This document shows, piece after piece, positions 33,056 to 46,105 of a stretch of DNA of 64,000 bases. Within the stretch, counting starts at the first letter, position 1, and every line of letters begins with the position of its first letter. Source of the DNA: Dryomyza anilis (lineage: Eukaryota; Arthropoda; Insecta; Diptera; Dryomyzidae); contig OX638131.1 of NCBI GenBank assembly GCA_951804985.1, forward strand, positions 105,978,464 to 106,042,463, read 5' to 3'. The notes under the pieces are model-generated. The model was not told the DNA's origin. It ran no database searches and worked only from the letters and a program-made list of their open reading frames with translations. The translations under genes were made by a program, and so were the position numbers.

Positions 33056-33254
33056 TCATTTCATTTTCATTTTATTTTGTAGGCAAATCAAAAACAAATT
33101 TGGGCTAGATTGATTCCTGGTGGTGTAGCTTTCCAGCTCAACATAAAACTTCAAAGAAATTCCTATAGGGGTATCTTAGTCACTTCAAATGTGTTTAGTC
33201 AGTACACATTTAAAGCGCTGAATATTGCTGACAAATATTATCAATATAATGCGC

Positions 33255-33425
33255 AGAGACAAATGTCATATGGTAGCAAAGACATAAACCTTAATTGATT
33301 AATTTTGTATTTTACCGTTAGGAAAGGTTTGTGTATCATATCATTTGGAGCCACACCTTTTTTTTTCAAAACTGCTTTGATCTGGGCAAAAAGAAAACGC
33401 AGCAAATATAGTAAAATTTCTCCAT
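33255..33425 (+). repeat. Dispersed repeat family G, copy 2
   Basis: Same landmarks and order as 21604-21775, with scattered substitutions. No coding capacity. Confidence 0.65.
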
Positions 33426-35664
33426 ACAAAAAATAAAACAGGGTCAAAGCGGTTTAGAAATATTTTCTGTAATATTTTGTATCAAAAGCAGTGCAGAATT
33501 AGCATTCAAAATTCCCAAAATGTATATATCTCCAATACACTTCCTACAAATTTCCATTTATTTAGTGTTTGCCGGAACTATTGCTGAAAAATTCCACATA
33601 TTGTGTATACGATTACTACATTTTTGTGTATTTGTTTTAATAAAATGTAAATTCTACAACATTTTATTAGTACATTTATATTTATTTGACATATTTTGCA
33701 ACAGACTGTATTAGAAATGTCGAATTTATTGAGGATTTTGTCTTATTTCTAGGTAATACATTTAAGGACCCACGGGTTTCAAGAATTCTGAAACTGAGGA
33801 TTTATCATAATTTAGTGCTGTTCAACCATAATAAAAAAATGTAAGCAAATACTGACAACAAATAGTGACATAATTTTAATTTTTGGTCGATTTGAAATAT
33901 TTTGAAATAAATAGTATTGTAATTAATCATAAGTTATAAATAGTGAATGTGATTTTTCGTGCAATATATTTAAAAAATTATCAAATTTAATATTAATATA
34001 AAATCATAAATCATACTTAAAGTAAAATGAATCTATTAATTGCATGCATTCGATTTGGAAGTCTTATTTGCACAGAAAATTAAAATAATAATTTTTCTCT
34101 TCAAGTTAAAATAATACATAATATTTAATTTAAACCTTACAACATAATATTGACCTCATTATAAGCAATATTTATTGCATGTATTAAAATGATGTTTTCA
34201 TTTAATTTTTATAGGCATAACAATAATAACAAAGAAAACACATTTTCCAGTTGCACAGAGGACACAACATGACATTTTTATTTTTTCAACATACATTATT
34301 TAATAAAAGACAAAAGAATTGTGTGAGAACGGCCAACTTATGAAATAATAATAATATGAGTTGGTAGGGTGTTAAGGGGGCTGAATATTTATATAGCCAT
34401 TGTTCTGATAGTGAGTTAATGGTGGCAACAGCAATGCACCAAAAAAAAAAAAAATAACCCAAGCACGGCTAATAATGTTGTAAAACGAATTTAATCCTTT
34501 ATAATATTTTTCTTTTTTTACATTTTTTCATATTTTTACACATAATGCCTGAAAATGCATATAGTGCCAGTAACTATATGATGTCCTTCTTGGCTGCGAA
34601 TTTATTGGCCTTGGCAACCGGCTATTGTTTGCAATCGGGCAGCATATTTTTTCTTTATTTTTTTTTTGTTACTGAAAATTACAATTCTCACAAAGCAACC
34701 TTGGCATGCTTATTTCATGCAAATTAATATGCAATAATAAAAAAATTAATAAATAAAAAAAAAAAAACATTATATTAAAAAATATATATTGGAGAAATAT
34801 GAAACACTTTAGTGCTATTCCTATTAAATATAAAATTTTCAAAAACTACTAAACACGATTATTCATATGGATATTATTTTTTTAATTTTTATGTTATTTT
34901 TTTCAGATATATTTAAGATTCGACGTGAGTCTTATTTAATATGCGAATTATTAAACGAATATATTTTGCAAAGTGTTATATGGCAAACATGTTTATGTTA
35001 TTCCATTTGAACGCACTTCCCATATTTATATTATTTTAAAGTATTTTTGTCTGAGAGCACATTTTGTAATAAAGACCTTTTTAAATATTCGCATAAAATA
35101 CAAACGGCATTTAATGTAAAACCACCATTTTTATTGTTAAGCCATTCGCCAAATTGAATTAAAACAATTAAACGTTAAAGTGCGCTTCATGTGGTAAAAT
35201 GTCGTGCCGATTGTCAGCCACATCATCCAGCCACATTTTCATCAGCTACATTATTATTATCATTACGATGATCATCAACATCATCCGGTGGCGCCATAAA
35301 GCGGCAAGAGTTTTTAAATTACAGTGCGTGCGGACACTTCCGCTTTGTGAAGAAAAAAATAGCAACTGAAAAATATAAAAAATAACATACACAAAAAACA
35401 GACAAAAATATATATAATAAAATAAAAAATTATATATATTATAATAAATACTGCAATTACACACAGTTAATGAAGTTGCATAAACTTGTTGGCTTAATTA
35501 TGCAAAATAACGCATTTTACAGCATTTACAACATACGAAATAAATTAACATCAAGTGTGCACTTTTAAACACAAAATCAATGAATGATGCTTTAAATGCG
35601 AACGTAACAAAGGACTTTGAACTTTAACTATGTTCATACCAGTATTTCTTTCAATTGATAATGA
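33426..35664. other. Intergenic, no gene recognised
   Basis: Very AT-rich. The only less AT-rich stretch (35150-35340, with CATCATC-rich DNA) shows no ORF with a product I recognise. Confidence 0.45.
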
Positions 35665-38558
35665 GAGAAGAGAATAAAGAATAAAGAAAAAAGAAAAAAG
35701 AAAAAAGAAAAAAGAATAAAGAATAAAGAATAAAGAATAAAGAATAAAGAATAAAGAATAAAGAATAAAGAATAAAGAATAAAGAATAAAGAATAAAGAA
35801 TAAAGAATAAAGAATAAAGAATAAAGAATAAAGAATAAAGAATAAAGAATAAAGAATAAAGAATAAAGAATAAAGAATAAAGAATAAAGAATAAAGAATA
35901 AAGAATAAAGAATAAAGAATAAAGAATAAAGAATAAAGAATAAAGAATAAAGAATAAAGAATAAAGAATAAAGAATAAAGAATAAAGAATAAAGAATAAA
36001 GAATAAAGAATAAAGAATAAAGAATAAAGAATAAAGAATAAAGAATAAAGAATAAAGAATAAAGAATAAAGAATAAAGAATAAAGAATAAAGAATAAAGA
36101 ATAAAGAATAAAGAATAAAGAATAAAGAATAAAGAATAAAGAATAAAGAATAAAGAATAAAGAATAAAGAATAAAGAATAAAGAATAAAGAATAAAGAAT
36201 AAAGAATAAAGAATAAAGAATAAAGAATAAAGAATAAAGAATAAAGAATAAAGAATAAAGAATAAAGAATAAAGAATAAAGAATAAAGAATAAAGAATAA
36301 AGAATAAAGAATAAAGAATAAAGAATAAAGAATAAAGAATAAAGAATAAAGAATAAAGAATAAAGAATAAAGAATAAAGAATAAAGAATAAAGAATAAAG
36401 AATAAAGAATAAAGAATAAAGAATAAAGAATAAAGAATAAAGAATAAAGAATAAAGAATAAAGAATAAAGAATATAGAATAAAGAAGAAAGAAGAAAGAA
36501 TAAAGAATAAAGAATAAAGAATAAAGAATAAAGAATAAAGAATAAAGAATAAAGAATAAAGAATAAAGAATAAAGAAGAAAGAATAAAGAATAAAGAATA
36601 AAGAATAAAGAATAAAGAATAAAGAATAAAGAATAAAGAATAAAGAATAAAGAATAAAGAATAAAGAATAAAGAATAAAGAATAAAGAATAAAGAATAAA
36701 GAATAAAGAATAAAGAATAAAGAATAAAGAATAAAGAATAAAGAATAAAGAATAAAGAATAAAGAATAAAGAATAAAGAATAAAGAATAAAGAATAAAGA
36801 ATAAAGAATAAAGAATAAAGAATAAAGAATAAAGAATAAAGAATAAAGAATAAAGAATAAAGAATAAAGAATAAAGAATAAAGAATAAAGAATAAAGAAT
36901 AAAGAATAAAGAATAAAGAATAAAGAATAAAGAATAAAGAATAAAGAATAAAGAATAAAGAATAAAGAATAAAGAATAAAGAATAAAGAATAAAGAATAA
37001 AGAATAAAGAATAAAGAATAAAGAATAAAGAATAAAGAATAAAGAATAAAGAATAAAGAATAAAGAATAAAGAATAAAGAATAAAGAATAAAGAATAAAG
37101 AATAAAGAATAAAGAATAAAGAATAAAGAATAAAGAATAAAGAATAAAGAATAAAGAATAAAGAATAAAGAATAAAGAATAAAGAATAAAGAATAAAGAA
37201 TAAAGAATAAAGAATAAAGAATAAAGAATAAAGAATAAAGAATAAAGAATAAAGAATAAAGAATAAAGAATAAAGAATAAAGAATAAAGAATAAAGAATA
37301 AAGAATAAAGAATAAAGAATAAAGAATAAAGAATAAAGAATAAAGAATAAAGAATAAAGAATAAAGAATAAAGAATAAAGAATAAAGAATAAAGAATAAA
37401 GAATAAAGAATAAAGAATAAAGAATAAAGAATAAAGAATAAAGAATAAAGAATAAAGAATAAAGAATAAAGAATAAAGAATAAAGAATAAAGAATAAAGA
37501 ATAAAGAATAAAGAATAAAGAATAAAGAATAAAGAATAAAGAATAAAGAATAAAGAATAAAGAATAAAGAATAAAGAATAAAGAATAAAGAATAAAGAAT
37601 AAAGAATAAAGAATAAAGAATAAAGAATAAAGAATAAAGAATAAAGAATAAAGAATAAAGAATAAAGAATAAAGAATAAAGAATAAAGAATAAAGAATAA
37701 AGAATAAAGAATAAAGAATAAAGAATAAAGAATAAAGAATAAAGAATAAAGAATAAAGAATAAAGAATAAAGAATAAAGAATAAAGAATAAAGAATAAAG
37801 AATAAAGAATAAAGAATAAAGAATAAAGAATAAAGAATAAAGAATAAAGAATAAAGAATAAAGAATAAAGAATAAAGAATAAAGAATAAAGAATAAAGAA
37901 TAAAGAATAAAGAATAAAGAATAAAGAATAAAGAATAAAGAATAAAGAATAAAGAATAAAGAATAAAGAATAAAGAATAAAGAATAAAGAATAAAGAATA
38001 AAGAATAAAGAATAAAGAATAAAGAATAAAGAATAAAGAATAAAGAATAAAGAATAAAGAATAAAGAATAAAGAATAAAGAATAAAGAATAAAGAATAAA
38101 GAATAAAGAATAAAGAATAAAGAATAAAGAATAAAGAATAAAGAATAAAGAATAAAGAATAAAGAATAAAGAATAAAGAATAAAGAATAAGGAATAAAGA
38201 ATAAAGAATAAAGAATAAAGAATAAAGAATAAAGAATAAAGAATAAAGAATAAAGAATAAAGAATAAAGAATAAAGAATAAAGAATAAAGAATAAAGAAT
38301 AAAGAATAAAGAATAAAGAATAAAGAATAAAGAATAAAGAATAAAGAATAAAGAATAAAGAATAAAGAATAAAGAATAAAGAATAAAGAATAAAGAATAA
38401 AGAATAAAGAATAAAGAATAAAGAATAAAGAATAAAGAATAAAGAATAAAGAATAAAGAATAAAGAATAAAGAATAAAGAATAAAGAATAAAGAATAAAG
38501 AATAAAGAATAAAGAATAAAGAATAAAGAATAAAGAATAAAGAATAAAGAATAAAGAA
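35665..38558. repeat. Heptanucleotide satellite (AATAAAG)n, ~410 units
   Basis: An uninterrupted 2.9-kb array of a 7-bp unit (AGAATAA on plus). The left edge (35665-35715) degrades into AAAAAAG units, and a few variant units (ATAG, GAAGAAAG) cluster at 36470-36495 and 36571-36585, with a single GGAATAA near 38190. Because 7 is not a multiple of 3 and the minus-strand unit lacks stops, it stays open as ~975-codon low-complexity ORFs (period LYSLFFI) in more than one minus frame; these are not genes. Seven-bp satellites are known in Drosophila virilis, but with different sequences. Confidence 0.97.
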
Positions 38559-39039
38559 CTGCACGCTGCTTGTTTAATTTTCATTTACCTTCAAATACTT
38601 AACATGAAATTCCTGTGTTTCATATCTATTAAGTAAATATCAAGTGCATTGAGAGTGCCCGTGGTGTCGGTACCTTCTTCGGCTTAGTCAACAAACCATT
38701 GAAAGTATCCACAACGATTTTATGAATGCATATTTTTGTGTGCAGACAATTTTTTGCAATTTTCCAAGTAAATCAAGCGAAAAATTGCATTGAATAGAAG
38801 GATGTACCACCTATAAACAGACTTTACTGTATTGAGTACTTTTACTTTTGTATTGACTTGTTTCTATTTTATAAAATGTTATTGAAATTTTTTGCCTTTA
38901 GACTCTATTATTAGCTCTAGTTGCATGATGTTTAAATTTATATTTATTTTAAATATATTGAAAATATATTGAAAATGTATTGGAAAATATATAATGATGC
39001 AGATAAAAATGTTTTAATTTATGTAAAATTTATTATTTC

Positions 39040-39205
39040 TAAAAAAACGTCTAAAATTTCGATAGCAATTGTGTTAAAAACGCCGCGTAATAGAAAAAAA
39101 CTGTATCGAAATCAGCAACCGCGAATTATAAAGAATTGATGCAAGGGATGGCTATGACAAAAATTTATTTCTCGTGTTTTTTGAGTAGTGTAATCTATAA
39201 GGATA
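39040..39205 (+). repeat. Element F, isolated right-end fragment
   Basis: Shares GTAATAGAAAAAAA, AATCAGCAACCGCGAATTAT, AAAGAATTGATGCAAGGGAT and TTTGAGTAGTGTAAT with the right arm of F. Here the arm is not interrupted by family A, which shows the empty state of that site. Confidence 0.6.
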
Positions 39206-39570
39206 AGAAAATAATAAGGTTTTCGATAAAATCCAATCTATTCAGAATGATGTATAGATTGGTTGTGTAGATTAGAGAATATATGTTGACATTGGAGATA
39301 ACGAATCGGTTGTGAGATTTAATTGGGATTTATGTTAATACTTCTGGATAGTAGTAACATTGAGAGCTAATTGATATTCAAATTTGGACATTAAATTTAT
39401 TCGTTTTAAGCGTGCATTCATTGGGAGGGATTTTATATTTATTTTAGGGGTTGTATATTTATGAAATAATCTCCAAAATAAAAGGTGTATGGCTTTTATG
39501 TTTTGGTCCTAGTATTATTTGCCGTATTATTATTGAAATGACATAACCTAATCATATTGATCATGCCATA

Positions 39571-39740
39571 CCCTAGTAGACATTTAGGGAAGACATGATC
39601 ATGGCCAAATCATGTATGTCATGTCCTGTTCGGGTTCTGACAAGTTAATTATATAAGTACAATTTCTATTAGGGAACCCGACAGGGAACATTATCAGGTC
39701 GTGGTCTTGTATTAACAAATAGAATAAATGTTTACTAGGG
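39571..39740 (+). mobile_element. Small element related to CCCTAGTAG MITE
   Basis: Begins CCCTAGTAGACATTTAGGGA and ends AAATGTTTACTAGGGG, so it shares the termini of the MITEs at 1349 and 2469. The interior is different and shorter, though it keeps GACATGATCATGGCC and CCCGACAGGG words. Confidence 0.65.
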
Positions 39741-40854
39741 GGAGTGATATTTAAATTTTTGGGTGCTATTTAACATTTCATTTGGTAGACAATTTTTAAA
39801 ACTATAATAAAACAACTAAAACATTAATACAAATTTTCAGTATTATAAAAATGTTTAAGTTTACAACTTCAATATTATGTGAAAAACTCACAAAAATTCC
39901 TTGCTCTGCAAAAAACATAAATTTGGCTATTTTCAAAAATTAAATTTTAAAAATATCTCATATTTGCGCCAAACTTTTATTTACAACAAAGTAACAACGA
40001 CACCTAAAAATTCTTTGGCGAAAACTAAAATTTTCCACTAAACAGAAATAGTTGTAAATAATGCAGTCAGCGTCAGCAACTTTGCTAACCTTCTGCTACT
40101 TTTTGGCGTTTAATGCTTGCCTGCCTTTTAAGCCACTTTGTGCTGTTTCTGCTGCCACTGTTGCTGTGCTGCCATTGCTGCCGCTTCTGCTGTTATGAAT
40201 TTATTAGCAACATTTTGTGTGGAAATATTTTATTTTGCATACATAAATTATACATGAAGCAGACGACGACCACGAAGTGTTTGTTTCGACAAAATTTGTT
40301 TGTATAAAATGTGTAAAATTTACAAAAAAAGCACGAATAGAAATAGTTGTTCCTGCTTGGTAAAAAGTTCCCATATAAAAGGGAAGTACGCAAAGTTAGT
40401 TTCATTTTTGGACATACTATGTATATTTGCGCATTTTGGGATTATTGCTGTTTTGATTTTGTGTACTTTTTAAGTCGTTTAGATGGTTTTTATTTAATTT
40501 TCTATGGATGTTTTTGAAAAAGGGTTATTTCAAGTTAGTAATCGAGAAATATAAAAATACATACACGTAAAATCAGACGTTTTTAAAAAAAAAAAAAAAT
40601 ACTTTAATGACTCATGTTTTTTTTATAAACTTTGTGTTCTTTATCCGAAAATATTTGACACGTATTTTTATTCATTTTTTGGAAAATGTAGCTTGAGATA
40701 AATATTTAAAATATAGAGAAAAATGTTTTCAAAAATAAACACAGAAAATGTTTCAAAAGCATACAGTTTGACGTGAACTGTATGATATGTTCGATTCTGA
40801 AGAGAGTTTATAAAGATTGAATGCTTATTCTAATGCTTATATTAATTATTTCCT

Positions 40855-41355
40855 GTTGAATTTACAAATTATTTCTGACTAATTTTGCGCATTCAAAATA
40901 GTCTAAAAAAAGATATTTAAATGTTAATAAAAAATTAATTCTCTACACAGACAAAAATTCCCTCAAATCCCATTACAATTGGTCAATAGGACAATTATTG
41001 ATTTAATAGTAAATTTTTTCTTATAAACTCAATAGCAATGTTATGGTATTTTCTAGATTTAATGGTATTTTCCGATTAAAATAATAATTTATCCTATTGA
41101 CTATTTTTAATAGTAAAAAACTATTATTTATATAGTATTTTTTTCTGGTTGTATCGTCTTAGATTTTTTTGTCTTAGAATCTTTCAGAAATGATACAGGT
41201 CATTCAGAAAGAGTAAAGAGATGTTTCAAAAATGGTTCAGGTCTTCCAGAAATATAGGGAATTATTTTTTTATTAATATTTAAAACTTTTGTAGACTATT
41301 TTGAATGCTTTAGTGACGCGGAAAATTAGTCAGAAATAATTTAGAAATTCAACAT
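40855..41355. repeat. Inverted repeat, ~50-bp arms
   Basis: The left arm (~40855-40905, AAATTATTTCTGACTAATTT then GCGCATTCAAAATAG) is inverted at ~41300-41355 (CTATTTTGAATGC then GGAAAATTAGTCAGAAATAA). The ~400-bp interior is AT-rich and contains recurrent AATAGTA words. Probably a non-autonomous TIR element. Confidence 0.55.
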
Positions 41356-41394
41356 GAATACACACAAAAAAATGTACCAAAAATTTCAACAACT

Positions 41395-41800
41395 ACCAGG
41401 GTTCATCATATTGATGAATTCATTCATTGAATTGAAATCGTATTTTTTAAAGGTTTTTCATTTGCAATATTTTTTTAACATCAAATTTCAAACACATATT
41501 TGTCTCTTTTTACACATATATGTATTTATAATTCTTATACTAGTTACAGTAATTAATTGATAATTATGTGAAGACTCCATTTCATCATATTAGTGAAAAA
41601 GTGAACATCATATTGATGAATTTTGTTCATCAAACCATTTTAATTTATATATCATAAATCGTATAAGAATTATAAATACGTAAATGTGTAAATGGAGACC
41701 AATTTTTGTTTGAAATTTCTTTATATAAAAATATTAAAAATGAAAAACACTGAAAAAATACGATTTTAGTTCAATGAATGAAATAATCATATGATGAATA
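41395..41800. repeat. Long inverted repeat, ~160-bp arms
   Basis: The arm at ~41400-41555 (GTTCATCATATTGATGAATT, GAAATCGTATTTTTT, TTTCAAACA, GTATTTATAATTCTTATAC) is repeated in reverse at ~41635-41800 with moderate divergence. The spacer is ~80 bp. A foldback structure with no coding capacity. Confidence 0.7.
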
Positions 41801-41929
41801 CTTACTTACTTCGTAAGTTTTATATAAATTCTATATATATTTATGGTGGTTATTTATTTAAATGACTTTTTTTATATGAAAAATTACTTTTTTTATGCCT
41901 ATCTGAAAATAAAGAACCGATGAAAAAAA

Positions 41930-43245
41930 TTACGGAATCCTGGGGTAAAGTGGGACATGCATTTTTTTTACATGATTTTGTATTTAAAAAATAAAAGTGC
42001 TTCTTAATCATCAACCTTTTTATCCATGTTTATAATCAAATGAATGCATTTCGAGAAAAGGTGAAAACATATTTTTGAAAGTTTTTTAGAATGCTGAAAA
42101 AGTGAGAATTCTTGTCGTTTTTAATTAAGACGGTATGTTTAAAATGCTATATATTTTGATATACAAAAGGGTTTTGCTAATAATTTAATATTGATTAAAT
42201 GCTGCTAAGTTATGTTCGAATTGCGATATTGGGGTAAGGTAGGAAACATTTTCTGGGCTAAAGTGGGAAACGTAATTTATCAATTTGTGTTGTAATTTCA
42301 GTGAAAATATTGAGTTATATGAATTATTTAATTGGTTTCAATAGTGAACATTTTTACTTCACATGAGATAAGCTCTGAATTGCAGAATAAAGTTGAGAAG
42401 CGAACTTTTAACAGTAGCAAAAAGAATACATCGATAAATATTCGTAAACTACAACTGAAGAAGAAGAATTTTGTACAATTTGCTTGAATAATATTCCGAA
42501 GAAATTAAATTTAATAAAATTCAGTGAACTGCACTTTTTGCAAATGTCCTGTTTGAAGTTTCCCACTTTACACCAACAATTTTCAAGAAGTCCAAATACG
42601 TTTCATCATATTAATGAACAAGAACACATTTTTCTTATATTTTGTTTGATACAATTTTTTTTCGAAATTATTTTTTCGGAAAAAAATGTTTTGTTTCCAA
42701 AAGTTTTTTTTTGAAATTTTTTTTATTTATTTTATTTTTTTCGGAATACATTTTTTTTGAAAAAAAATTTTTTTTTTTTAAATTTTTTTTTGAAATTTTT
42801 TTCATTTTGGATAACTATATTTTTTAAATAATTTTTTTTTCTGTTATTTTTTAAATATAATTTTACAACAACTTTTTTACAACACTTTTTTCGAATTATT
42901 TTCTAAAAAATAAAGTTTTCTTTGAAAAATTCGTAAAAAAATATTAATTCATCAATATGAAGATTCAAATTCATTGTATTGAATATTTCGTTCTTCACTA
43001 TGATGTTCGATATTATGAATAATTTCATATATATAATGAATGTATTCATCAGTATGTCATTTAATGAAATACTGGTATCAATATGATGAATCTGTTAGTT
43101 GGTGTAAAAATTTATAATATTTATGAATAAATTCATCATATTAAAATTTTTTTTCTGTGGAAACGTTTAAAGTATTTTAAAATTATTCAAATGTAATTTT
43201 TTGGGGGAAAATCAATACGTGCCCCACTTTACTCCAGACTTCCCT
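41930..43245. mobile_element. TIR element, family K (GGGGTAAAGTGGG termini)
   Basis: Left end CTGGGGTAAAGTGGGACATG and right end GTGCCCCACTTTACTCCAGA are inverted partners. Internal repeats of the same motif occur at 42230-42270 and 42560-42575, and the interior has CATCATATTAATGAA words like 41395-41800. Degraded copies are at 2030-2260 and 3350-3540. No intact ORF. The Phe-rich ORFs around 42650-42830 are T-run artefacts. Confidence 0.55.
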
Positions 43246-44189
43246 AATAATTTAGATGTTTTGTATGCACTATGGTCTCCATAACCATTGTTATTTTCTG
43301 ATTTATCATTAGATTCGTAATGATAAAAAAAATCATCCAAAATTAAATAAAAAAATTTTAGAATTTTATATTTAAATAACTATTAAAATATATGGAAATA
43401 TTAGCATTTATTTGTATATTATAATTAAACTTGACAATTATAAGAAAAATTTCATTTAGCGACTTTTGAAAAACTGGATGTGTAAAGGACAGTATTTTAT
43501 TTATTCTAAAAATTGGATAAGAAGGGTCTAAAACTCCATAGTAATTTTCTAAAAAAATGTTACATAATAGAAAAAAACCAAGTATGCAGTAAAATCAGCA
43601 CCCATAAATTATATAGAATGGGATGTATGGATGTATTTTTTGTTCGGTTTATTGAGTATTTAATTTAAAAAATATCTTAAATGCTTTTATACTTGCCAAT
43701 CACTTGTATTCGATATGATCATACTTAAATATGTAATACTTAGTTTTTTTCAGACTTAGTTCCATAATTAGTTGAAATTGTTGTACTGTACATTAATTGC
43801 TGCATAACAGCAACATCCATCACCAACAACATAAGTTGACCATCTACATTTTGTCGTCAACACAGTTTGCGGCAAATATTTTTTTATGTTTGCGTTGCAC
43901 TCTAAAAATGTTTCAAGTTTTTATTCTGCTGCATTGTTGAGTATTTGAAGGCCTGTCAGTGTAACCACTTACTATGTACGTTCAGTTTGCATAATGAATT
44001 TTACTGTTCTACAAAATGTTTCCATAAATAGCAGCACACAGCAGCTACTCTTTTGAAAATGACTTTCACTTTGCGCGTGAATCCTTTAAATGTTCGATTT
44101 ATATATATTTTTTACTTTTTATTCATGTTTTTTAGTTCTGTTTTATTGCACAAGTAGCTGCTGTTGTGCGATTTTATTATTGCGCGCAA
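43246..44189. other. Intergenic with an element F fragment
   Basis: 43440-43690 matches the right arm of F (AACTGGATGTGTAAAGGACA, AATGTTACATAATAGAAAAA, ATTATATAGAATGGGATGTA). Otherwise AT-rich without a credible gene. Confidence 0.45.
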
Positions 44190-44500
44190 TAATCTCGACA
44201 CCAACATCGATAGTCATAAATCTTACCAAAAGGGTGCTTCTCTTAAGCTGGTCGCGTTATTCTCCACTGAGTCCTTTGGTCTGCTTCTCGGGGTGCTTCC
44301 CTCACTTCACGCGCAACTTCGGGGCGGGGCTACTGTTCGAAGCTACATCTTTTGAAAAACCCACGTTACCTCTTGTTATCCGGCATCCTATATATGCGAT
44401 GTCTGCCATTTGGGGCTTTGCAATAAATCCGCTGCTTTGTCAGCGAAAAATAAAAGTGAGAAACTTTAAATGTATCGCTTGGTTAGCATTCGATGTGGAT
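44190..44500. other. GC-richer island of unknown nature
   Basis: About 300 bp of clearly higher GC (for example TTCGGGGCGGGGCTACTGTT at ~44320) immediately left of the minisatellite array. It lies within a 157-codon plus-strand ORF (44090-44563) whose translation is not recognised; the ORF starts in hydrophobic low-complexity sequence and ends in satellite DNA. It could be a degraded transposon part. No gene is called. Confidence 0.35.
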
Positions 44501-44534
44501 AAACGGATCGCTTTTATGAAATGTCAAATTTCAA

Positions 44535-46105
44535 TTTCAATTCAAAATTCAATTTTTCACTAAAAATTAAATTTTTCACTAAAAATTAAATGTTTTAACT
44601 AAAAATTAAATTTTTCACTAAAAATTAAATTTTTCACTAAAATTAAATTTTTCACTAAAAATTAAATTTTTCACTAAAAATTAAATTTTTCAATAAAAAT
44701 TCAAATTTTCACTAATAATTAAATTTTTCAATAAAAATTCAAATTTTCACTAATAATTCAATTTTTCACTAAAAATTGAGTTTTTCACTAAAAATTTAGT
44801 TTTTCATAAAAACTCAATTTTTCAGTAAGAATTCCATTTTTTTTTTATTAAAAATTCAATTTTTTACTAAAATGAAATATTTCACTAAAAATTCAATTTT
44901 TAAATAAAAAATCAATTTTTAACTAAAAATTCAATTCTTAACTAAAAATTTAATTTTTCACTAAAAATTAATTTTTTTACTAAATATTCAAATTTACACT
45001 AAAAACTCAAATTTACACTAAAAATTCAATATTTCACTAAAAATTTAATTTTTTACTAATAATTAAATTTTCACTAAAAATTAAATTTTTCACTAAAAAT
45101 TCAATTTTTCACTAAAAATTCAATTTTTTACTATAAATTCAATTTTTCACTAAAAATTCAAATTTTCACTAAAAATTCAATTTTTCACTAAAAATTCAAT
45201 TTTTCACTAAAAATTCAATTTTTCACTAAAAATTCAATTTTTCACTAAAATTCAAATTTTCACTAAAAATTCAATTTTTCACTAAAAATTTAATTTTTAA
45301 CTAAAATTTAATTTATTTACTATAAATTCAATTTATTTACTATAAATTCAATTTTTTACTAAAAATTCAATTTTTCACTGAAAATTCAAATTTTTACTAA
45401 ACATTTAATTTTTAACTAAAATTTAATTTTTTTACTATCAATTCAATTTTTCACTAAAAATTCAATTTTCACTAAAAATTTAATTTTTCACTGAAAATTT
45501 ATTTTTTAACTAAAAATTCAATTTATTTCTATAAATTAAATTTTTCACTAAAAATTAAATTTTTCACTAAAAATTAAATTTATCACTAAAAATTCAATTT
45601 TTCACTAAAAATTCAATTTTCACTAAAAATTTAATTTTTCACTGAACATTTTTTTTTTAACTAAAAATTCAATTTATTTCTATAAATTAAATTTTTCACT
45701 AAAAATTAAATTTTTCACTAAAAATTAAATTTATCACTAAAAATTCAATTTTTCACTAAAAATTCAATTTTTCACTAAAAATTCAAATTTTCACTAAGAA
45801 TAAAATTTTTTACTTAAATTCAATTTTCATTAAAAATTAATTTTTTTTAAAATTCAATTTTCACTAAAAATTCAAATTTTCACTAAAAATTCAAATTTTT
45901 ACTAAAAATTCAAATATTTCACTAAAAATTCAAATATTTCAGTAAAAATTCAATTTTCACTAAAAATTCAAATTTTCACAAAAAATTCAAATTTTCACTA
46001 AAAATTCAAATATTTCACTAAAAATTCAAATATTTCAGTATAAATTCAAATATTTCACTAAAAATTCAATTTTTCACTAAAAATTAAACTTTTCAATAAA
46101 AATGC
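44535..46105 (-). repeat. 19-bp minisatellite, array 2 (inverted, diverged)
   Basis: About 80 units of AATTTTTCACTAAAAATTC, the exact reverse complement of the array 3 unit. Many units carry A/T substitutions, length changes (17-22 bp) and variants such as AAATATTTCACTAAAAATTC. A block around 45430-45600 is partly repeated at 45600-45750, indicating internal duplication. Confidence 0.92.

Larger units (their letters stand above)
38559..40854. other. Intergenic, transposon remnants only
   Basis: Mostly AT-rich and featureless apart from the element F fragment at 39040 and the MITE at 39571. 40075-40310 is CTGCTG-rich (TGCTGCCACTGTTGCTGTGC) without a credible ORF. Confidence 0.4.

Noticed and set aside
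35665..38558. Telomeric repeat
   Set aside because: The unit is not the insect TTAGG repeat, and flies lack simple telomerase repeats; ordinary intergenic DNA lies on both sides.
35634..38584. ~976-codon minus-strand ORFs with LYSLFFI repeats
   Set aside because: A 7-bp unit without a stop in any minus frame stays open throughout; the overlapping equivalent ORFs in different frames show it is translated satellite, not protein.
42642..42827. Phe-rich membrane peptide
   Set aside because: Translated T-runs in low-complexity DNA.
44090..44563. 157-codon ORF as a gene
   Set aside because: No domain recognised; the frame begins in low-complexity hydrophobic sequence and ends in the minisatellite.
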